In this document: piece after piece, positions 11,880 to 15,754 of the stretch
Layout: each line of letters begins with the position of its first letter
Position numbering within the stretch: the first letter of the stretch is position 1
Program-made: the position numbers and the translations under genes
Assembly: GCA_002404055.1 (NCBI GenBank)
Contig: DHIZ01000305.1
Location: 1 to 15,754 of the forward strand
Source: Chloroflexi bacterium UBA4733
GTDB taxonomy: Bacteria > Chloroflexota > UBA4733
Length of the DNA: 15,754 bases
Reading direction: 5' to 3'
The notes under the pieces: generated by a model
What the model was told of the DNA's origin: nothing
Database searches by the model: none
The model's input: the letters and a program-made list of their open reading frames with translations, nothing else

Positions 11880-12061
11880 GCCCGCCGCTCCTTCTCGGCC
11901 TCGGGGCCGTCCCCATATTCGGTATCAATCAAGTCCTGCAGCCGGTCGCGATATGCCTGTATGTCAGCGATGGTTGCCCGCTTGGCTACCTCGGGGCCGA
12001 ACTGCATCGCCAGCACCTTGCGCCAGTGTTCGACTTGCTCATCGGTCAATTGGTCGCTCAT
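11876..12061 (-). CDS. Small helical hypothetical protein
   Basis: A 61-residue acidic helical protein (SDQLTDEQVEHWRKVLAMQF, then RDRLQDLIDTEYGDGPEAEK). ATGA overlaps at both ends (12061 and 11876) fix it. Unrecognised; possibly a small replication or nuclease partner of its neighbours, on context alone. Confidence 0.62.
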   Translation of the reverse strand: MSDQLTDEQVEHWRKVLAMQFGPEVAKRATIADIQAYRDRLQDLIDTEYGDGPEAEKERRA

Positions 12062-12420
12062 GCCGCCACCCTGCTCCGCGCCCGCAAGAAGCGCCGCGCG
12101 CCGTCCTCTAACCACTGCCGGATGCCCGCGGCCAGTGGTGTCGCCCGGCCGCCCGGTAGCGTGGCCTCCAGTTCCGCCAACAGTTCGGCTACCACGAGTT
12201 CCGCGTCCGACTGCCCGTAGCCGCGCCGCACGGCCTCCACCAGCACCGCGCCCGGCCTGTTCGCCACGTCCCACTTGCGGGCGATGCTGCGAACGCGGTA
12301 CTTGAGTGTGTTCAGGTGCACACACATCGCGGCCGCGGCTGCCGTCGGCGTCAGGTCGTGGGCGGACAGCAGGGCCATCACGGTCCCGCGCTCCGCCTCG
12401 GTGAGATCGGCGGTTTTCAT
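12058..12420 (-). CDS. PucR/CdaR-type helix-turn-helix protein
   Basis: A 120-residue protein. Residues about 26-47 (TAAAAAMCVHLNTLKYRVRS) match the HTH_30 helix-turn-helix of PucR/CdaR regulators, whose consensus contains xVHxNTLxYRxxxI. The remainder is Ala/Leu/Arg-rich helix. No sensor domain is present, so it acts only as a DNA-binding element or small regulator. ATG 12420 overlaps the VUT stop as ATGA. Its first eight codons resemble a 13-codon open stretch upstream of DpdA (13540-13581). Confidence 0.68.
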   Translation of the reverse strand: MKTADLTEAERGTVMALLSAHDLTPTAAAAAMCVHLNTLKYRVRSIARKWDVANRPGAVLVEAVRRGYGQSDAELVVAELLAELEATLPGGRATPLAAGIRQWLEDGARRFLRARSRVAA

Positions 12421-12947
12421 GCGACAGCCATCCGCTGATTCACCCTCAAGGATGCTCCTGAGCCGAGCGCCACCATCGCCGTCTTGACGATGTACTGCCC
12501 AAGGATGGCCAGCGGGATAAACGGCCAGGGCACAATGCCGGTTGTCAGTGGCGACAGACCAAGCAGAATGAACAGAATCGAGTCGATGAGGCTGCTCGCC
12601 GTCCCACTCCAAAGGATGCGTGCCGCCAAGAGTGCCCGAAAGCGGCTGAATATCTCAGTCTCGGCCGACTCAGAAAAGGCGAAGGCCGCAGCCGAGGCCC
12701 CGGTAATCGCAAGCGGATCGCCGAGGCCCCGGCTGGCGGCCGCACTGGCAACCAGGGCCAGCGCGATGCCTATGTATGACGCCCTGCGGCCGAACCGCAA
12801 TTGGACGGCATCACGCAGCACCAGCGTGCCGCCTATGAGGAAGGTCCCCCACGGCACAATGAACGGTCCGAGGGTGAGCGGGGCAGTTCCCGCCGTGATG
12901 ATGTTCGCTGCCACGATAGTCCCGATATAAGCGAGTAGCCAGATCAT
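12417..12947 (-). CDS. VUT family transporter (YhhQ-like, 7-deazaguanine precursor uptake)
   Basis: A 176-residue inner-membrane protein with about six hydrophobic segments: residues 1-18, 27-45, 57-75, 82-98, a helix near 120-137, and one near 140-163. It carries the VUT/DUF165 signature VPWGTFLIGGTLVLRDAVQL, where T-L-V-x-R-D follows the second helix. E. coli YhhQ, a family member, takes up the queuosine precursors preQ0/preQ1 (established). Here the gene is coupled by an ATGA overlap to the DpdA-like transglycosylase immediately upstream, with a strong GGAGGGG site. This strongly suggests import of a 7-deazaguanine for insertion into phage DNA (inference from pairing). Confidence 0.85.
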   Translation of the reverse strand: MIWLLAYIGTIVAANIITAGTAPLTLGPFIVPWGTFLIGGTLVLRDAVQLRFGRRASYIGIALALVASAAASRGLGDPLAITGASAAAFAFSESAETEIFSRFRALLAARILWSGTASSLIDSILFILLGLSPLTTGIVPWPFIPLAILGQYIVKTAMVALGSGASLRVNQRMAVA

Positions 12948-13543
12948 GCGTTCCCCTCCAAAAGTGCCGGCTGTAGCTTCCGATCAGCGATTCCCTTGCG
13001 CATCCATGAAAACCGCGAGATGCCCGTCCCATCGCACGAATCGACGCCAATATCCTCGAAGCGAGTCATCCGGCTGGGCGTGTTCACCCGTCCGACGTGC
13101 GTCCATAGCCCGAGGCCCTGGGCGGCGCGGATGCACGTCTCGGCAGCGAATGACATTTTGAACGCAGTCGTCCCGCCGATGAACACCGCCTTGATCCCGG
13201 CATCCCAGGGGATAGGCAAGTCCTCTTGCCCGTCCTGAATCGCCAGCGCAAGCGGCCAGCCTTCAAGGCGCGGAGCCCAACGCTCGAATAACTCCAGCGT
13301 GCGGCGAGCTGAGCCAACCACATCGGGAACCACGACGAACTTGCAGCGCTCGCGGTATGGCTCGCGGCCTTTCACACGGCGTAGGAAGCCGTCAGGGTCA
13401 GAATGGGCGTAGAAGCCGTTATCGATGCCAAACGTCGTGCCTCGGTCAGCGAATCTGGCGAGGCTCACCAATTGCCCGCACGGCATGCCAATCTCCGCCG
13501 AAGCGACGGCCAGGTCCTCGCTGGTTTCCAGCAGTACCATCAT
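12944..13543 (-). CDS. dpdA: DpdA-like 7-deazaguanine DNA transglycosylase
   Basis: A 199-residue protein of the short phage DpdA / TGT-like TIM-barrel class, which exchanges guanine in DNA for a 7-deazaguanine. Motifs in order: FGID41-N-G (candidate catalytic Asp), ERCKFVVVPDVVGSARRT (66-82), LALAIQDGQED (98-108), AVFIGGTTAFKMS (119-131), HVGRVNTPSRM (149-159), GVD168-S-C-D171-G-T. No four-Cys tRNA-TGT zinc site is visible, which fits the DNA-acting branch rather than tRNA Tgt. Start ATG 13543 (13540 also possible). No queC, queD, queE or folE is in this window, so the base would come from the host or from the coupled transporter. Confidence 0.85.
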   Translation of the reverse strand: MMVLLETSEDLAVASAEIGMPCGQLVSLARFADRGTTFGIDNGFYAHSDPDGFLRRVKGREPYRERCKFVVVPDVVGSARRTLELFERWAPRLEGWPLALAIQDGQEDLPIPWDAGIKAVFIGGTTAFKMSFAAETCIRAAQGLGLWTHVGRVNTPSRMTRFEDIGVDSCDGTGISRFSWMRKGIADRKLQPALLEGNA

Positions 13544-13581
13544 GAGGCCGCCGGAACCTCGGTCAGGTCGGCCGTTTTCAC
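13540..13581 (-). other. 13-codon open stretch bridging two genes
   Basis: GTG 13581 overlaps the preceding stop (GTGA) and the stop overlaps the DpdA ATG (ATGA). Its first eight codons (initiator, then KTADLTE) match those of the HTH gene at 12420, with 21 of 25 bases identical. It may be a leader peptide or a remnant of a duplicated gene start. Confidence 0.35.
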
Positions 13582-13928
13582 ATCTGCCTCCTAAGCGCGT
13601 TCTTCGGGAAGGGACGCTCCCACATCTCGACTACGCGGTCCCAGTTGATGTGCCCGCTCGGTAAGTCGGCATTGCCGGCGAGCATCATTCGCGCGAACTG
13701 GAGGCGCATACCCGGATCACGCAGCCACTGCACCTTCTCGGGGCTTCGCGCCAGCATGTCGCAGATCGGGGGCATCGTCTTCAGCCATTGCGTGACAGCG
13801 CAATCGCCACAAAAGCCCTTCGGCGCCTTGGCGAATTGAAGCAATCGCGCGTCGTCATTCGCGGCCTCCGCTGCCATCCGACACGGCGCACCGCAGCGAT
13901 CACATGCAGATTGGAGGCCAGCGGTCAT
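13578..13928 (-). CDS. Zinc-knuckle hypothetical protein
   Basis: A 116-residue protein with CDRCGAPC (about 9-16) and FCGDCAV (about 39-45), forming one likely zinc site. A helical part follows (VTQWLKTMPPICDMLARSPE, then LQFARMMLAGNADLPSG). It resembles small phage proteins with a C-x2-C...C-x2-C clasp but is not identified. ATGA overlap at its start (13928). Confidence 0.62.
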   Translation of the reverse strand: MTAGLQSACDRCGAPCRMAAEAANDDARLLQFAKAPKGFCGDCAVTQWLKTMPPICDMLARSPEKVQWLRDPGMRLQFARMMLAGNADLPSGHINWDRVVEMWERPFPKNALRRQM

Positions 13929-14437
13929 GCCTCGCGCTCCATGGTGGCCAGTTCCGTTTCAAGAGCCGGCGTGTTCGGCCAGCCTGCATCTCTGCACCGT
14001 TGCACCAGCATCCGCGCACCCTCCAGCCTCAGCCCCTGGTTGTGCTCGGTGCTGCTGGCAGCGGCCGTATCAGCCAGGGCAGCGCGGACCTGTGCCAGGG
14101 CAGCGCGGACCTGTGCCAGCAACGCATCCACTGCAGCGCCGGACTCCACCGCCAACTCCCGCGCCAGCGTCCGCAGCTCCTCGTAGGCGTCCAGCAGGGC
14201 GGGCACGTCCGTTCGGGCAGCGGAGATGAAAGCGGCGTTTGAATCATTGTCTGTGTTCGCAGAGTCGCAGGTCGCTACGAACAGGGTTGTGCGACCTTGA
14301 GGTGCTTGCCAGACATGACGCACCGCTGCCGGCACATGCCCAAACTGCGCCGACTCCTGAATCTTGCTCCATGTCCACGGTCCAGCCTCAGCCGCCTCAG
14401 CCCGTGCCCGCATGGCGTCGAGGTCCGCTTGGTTCAT
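13925..14437 (-). CDS. Phage accessory protein with ARTDxPALLD motif (paralogue 2)
   Basis: A 170-residue protein. It begins NQADLDAMRARAEAAEAGPW, then has NAAFISAARTDVPALLDAYE and ELRTLAREL. The 'GPWxW ... AxFIxxARTDxPALLDxxExLR' layout is a widespread phage family of unknown function. It is paralogous to the gene at 4876-5190. A 21-bp tandem duplication (14074-14115) makes an AQVRAAL repeat in its middle. The ATG at 14437 overlaps the upstream stop as ATGA. Confidence 0.75.
   Translation of the reverse strand: MNQADLDAMRARAEAAEAGPWTWSKIQESAQFGHVPAAVRHVWQAPQGRTTLFVATCDSANTDNDSNAAFISAARTDVPALLDAYEELRTLARELAVESGAAVDALLAQVRAALAQVRAALADTAAASSTEHNQGLRLEGARMLVQRCRDAGWPNTPALETELATMEREA
14074..14115 (+). 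repeat. 21-bp tandem duplication
   Basis: Two perfect head-to-tail copies of a 21-bp unit starting CCAGGGCAGCGCGGACC, followed by a partial third copy. The unit length keeps the frame and encodes AQVRAAL twice in the ARTD-motif protein. Confidence 0.93.
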
Positions 14438-14631
14438 GATTGCTCCCCTTTCGTGGCCGCCTTGAGCCGGTCATCTCGGGCCTCCTTGCAGGCTTCGGAG
14501 TCATGCTCGGCATAGGGCTCCTGATCGGCTAGGAGGGTGACGATGCGGTCCGAAAATCGCTCGTAAACGGCGGGCCGGTTGCAGCCCGAGCAGTAGCCTC
14601 TCAATTCAAACCAGGGCCGGTCTGCGCTCAT
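14434..14631 (-). CDS. 65-residue zinc-knuckle protein
   Basis: A small protein with YCSGCNRPAVYERF near residues 13-27 and a later HDSEACKEARDD, giving C-x2-C ... H-x4-C, a possible zinc site. ATGA overlaps at 14631 and 14434 set both ends. A basic/acidic C-terminal helix (CKEARDDRLKAATKGEQS) follows. Unrecognised. Confidence 0.6.
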   Translation of the reverse strand: MSADRPWFELRGYCSGCNRPAVYERFSDRIVTLLADQEPYAEHDSEACKEARDDRLKAATKGEQS

Positions 14632-14768
14632 GCCACAAGCCCTTGCGCCCAGTCCGGTACACGGCTTGCCGCCTCGGCTCGGCTCACCCCCAGCAGGTGG
14701 TCCCGAAGGGCATTCAAGCTCGGCCACACGCTGCCGTTCTGGTATTGCCAGCCGTCCAGCACCTTCAC
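14628..14768 (-). CDS. 46-residue hypothetical protein
   Basis: Small protein VKVLDGWQYQNGSVWPSLNA then LRDHLLGVSRAEAASRVPDW. It starts 30 bp after the replication gene's stop. GTG 14768 is the first usable start, with only a weak GGGGT upstream; GTG 14762 is an alternative. Its end is fixed by an ATGA overlap. Unrecognised. Confidence 0.48.
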   Translation of the reverse strand: MKVLDGWQYQNGSVWPSLNALRDHLLGVSRAEAASRVPDWAQGLVA

Positions 14769-14797
14769 GACGCTACCCCGAGCAGTGGCATGCGGCG

Positions 14798-15523
14798 TTA
14801 CGAGGCTTTCGCCAGCTTGCGCTCGGAAATCGCCAGCATGCGGTTTTTCCAGGTCCGTTCCCAGCCCGGCAGCGAGCGCTTCGTCGGTTGCGCTGTCCAG
14901 TATTCCGAGAACTCCAGCGTGTGATTGCGAAGCTCGGGGATGCTCAGCGCCGGCTTGAGAATCTCTTGTGCCCATGCCAGTAGTTCCTCCGTAACCGTGA
15001 ACCCAGAATGATTGAAGGTCGATAGCTTCTTTCTATCGGGTGCACCGGCCAGCGATTCGCTGGCGGCGCTCTCCATCTGATCTCGATCTGATCTGATCTC
15101 CATCTCATCTACATCTAGAGACACATGTTGCGTTTGCACTGACTCGGCACCGACTCGGGACAGACTCGGAGCCGACGCGCCATTAGGCGAGCGCAGTGCT
15201 ATCACCGACTCGTCGTAAAGCCATGTGTCGGGGTAGTTGTGGGGCTTGCCATTCTTGGCCTGCCCTTCCGCTATTTGGAGGACTGCACCATTGGTAAACA
15301 CCAGCCCAGCAGAGGCCAATTGTTTGATAAAACTGGCTATCTTGGTGCCGCTCCATGACCGATTAGCGCAGAGCGAGCGGACCTTGGCGGGAGTCCAGGG
15401 GTAGCACCCGGCGTCATCTTGGGCGACCAAGAGCAAGGTGTAAAGGAATGCCGCGCCATCGCTCACTAAGGCGACCTTGTCGCTGGTGATGATGCCGGCG
15501 TACACCTTGCGCCACGGCCTCAC
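14798..15523 (-). CDS. O-like replication initiation protein
   Basis: A 241-residue protein with the layout of phage replication initiators. The N terminus (RPWRKVYAGIITSDKVALVS, through TPAKVRSLCANRSWSGTKIA and ASAGLVFTNG) reads as a winged helix with a short strand wing. The middle (about 115-160) is low-complexity and charged. The C terminus EFSEYWTAQPTKRSLPGWER then TWKNRML matches the DnaT/O-type domain with FxxYW ... W--TW-NW/M that recruits the helicase. The disordered middle is encoded by phased repeats (15075-15180), the position of the lambda origin within gene O. GTG 15523 overlaps the previous stop as GTGA. The O-like assignment is by domain pattern. Confidence 0.72.
   Translation of the reverse strand: MRPWRKVYAGIITSDKVALVSDGAAFLYTLLLVAQDDAGCYPWTPAKVRSLCANRSWSGTKIASFIKQLASAGLVFTNGAVLQIAEGQAKNGKPHNYPDTWLYDESVIALRSPNGASAPSLSRVGAESVQTQHVSLDVDEMEIRSDRDQMESAASESLAGAPDRKKLSTFNHSGFTVTEELLAWAQEILKPALSIPELRNHTLEFSEYWTAQPTKRSLPGWERTWKNRMLAISERKLAKAS
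15020..15038. other. Small hairpin beside the candidate origin
   Basis: CGATAG (15020-15025) and CTATCG (15033-15038) form a perfect 6-bp stem around CTTCTTT, within the replication gene and 37 bp from the phased repeats. It may be part of the origin or chance. Confidence 0.35.
15075..15180. repeat. Candidate replication origin: helically phased repeats
   Basis: ATCT occurs at 15075, 15080, 15086, 15091, 15096, 15102, 15107 and 15113, i.e. every 5-6 bp, so alternate copies are 10-11 bp apart. Next to it, GACTCGG lies at 15141, 15152 and 15163, exactly 11 bp apart. A weaker GACGCGC at 15174 keeps the phase, and GACTCG at 15207 is 44 bp further. Eleven is not a multiple of three, so protein repetition does not explain it. 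This fits iterons beside an AT-richer unwinding stretch. Confidence 0.6.
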
Positions 15524-15732
15524 GGGCGAGCCTCGATGGCCGCCAGCCGCGTCGTGTCCGGCTCCGGCGCCGGCTCAGGACAGCACCGCGCGCAGCAGAG
15601 GGCATCCGGCAGCGCTGGCCAGTCCCCGCAGGACAGGCACATCAGCGGCTCGTCCTCGCTCATGCCACCATCTCCCAAAGCACCTTTTGGCCGGTCGGGC
15701 TGGTGTCCACTCGCGGGCGTGATGGGCGTCAT
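15520..15732 (-). CDS. Cysteine-rich small protein
   Basis: A 70-residue protein, or 47 residues if it starts at ATG 15663. The C-terminal part has MCLSCGDWPALPDALCCARC, C-x2-C ... C-x2-C, a clear zinc ribbon. ATG 15732 has GGAGG seven bases upstream and an ATGA overlap with the end of an upstream gene. ATG 15663 has GGGAG eight bases upstream and also overlaps a TGA, so both starts are credible. The residues between are Pro/Gly-rich and unstructured. Unrecognised. Confidence 0.55.
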   Translation of the reverse strand: MTPITPASGHQPDRPKGALGDGGMSEDEPLMCLSCGDWPALPDALCCARCCPEPAPEPDTTRLAAIEARP

Positions 15733-15754
15733 GCTGTGGCCTCCATGAGTCCTA
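15729..15754 (-). CDS. Last codons of an upstream gene (partial, right edge)
   Basis: The minus-strand frame ending GLMEATA-stop at 15729 overlaps the next ATG as ATGA. Only eight codons are visible, so the gene cannot be identified. Support comes only from the overlap pattern seen throughout this operon. Confidence 0.3.

Overview
This window looks like part of a GC-rich, temperate, tailed double-stranded DNA phage or prophage, probably from a Gram-negative (Pseudomonadota-like) host. The evidence is a terminase/portal packaging block, a tyrosine integrase with an excisionase-like partner, a lambda O-like replication gene, and densely packed small genes with stop/start overlaps. The host assignment is inference from base composition and gene style only. 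No rRNA, tRNA, IS element or CRISPR array was seen.

Layout, in the direction of transcription (almost everything is on the minus strand, so read right to left). (1) 15.75-13.5 kb: replication entry. It holds a Cys-rich protein, an O-like replication protein whose coding sequence carries helically phased DNA repeats (a candidate origin), and several small zinc-ribbon or phage accessory proteins. (2) 13.5-12.4 kb: a DpdA-like 7-deazaguanine DNA transglycosylase translationally coupled to a VUT/YhhQ-type precursor transporter, i.e. a minimal salvage-and-insert DNA-modification pair. (3) 12.4-9.5 kb: a PucR/CdaR-type HTH protein, small coupled genes, a VRR-NUC nuclease, two HNH-like zinc proteins and a Gp37/Gp68 (DUF5131) protein. 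(4) 9.5-8.27 kb: a C5-cytosine methyltransferase that shares nearly its whole length with a second open frame on the same strand. The second frame has its own recurring WPTP motifs and fits the operon junctions better than the methyltransferase does. (5) 8.27-6.86 kb: excisionase-like protein and integrase. (6) 6.86-4.88 kb: a frameshifted gene, a 25-residue membrane peptide, small zinc proteins and a secreted barrel-like protein. (7) 4.84-4.35 kb: a divergent control region, with one plus-strand gene whose product has a RanBP2-type zinc finger. (8) 4.35-0 kb: a second leftward unit leading through a Cys-rich protein to small terminase, large terminase (split by one in-frame TGA into ATPase and nuclease), a small protein, a MerR-like protein and the start of the portal gene, which runs off the left edge.

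How it fits together: the right-hand operon (about 10.9 kb, nearly every junction ATGA, GTGA, TTGA or abutting) supplies replication, DNA modification, nucleases and lysogeny functions. The left-hand unit supplies DNA packaging. The roughly 230-bp divergent region at 4.35-4.58 kb carries two nested inverted repeats and is the likely regulatory hub between them.
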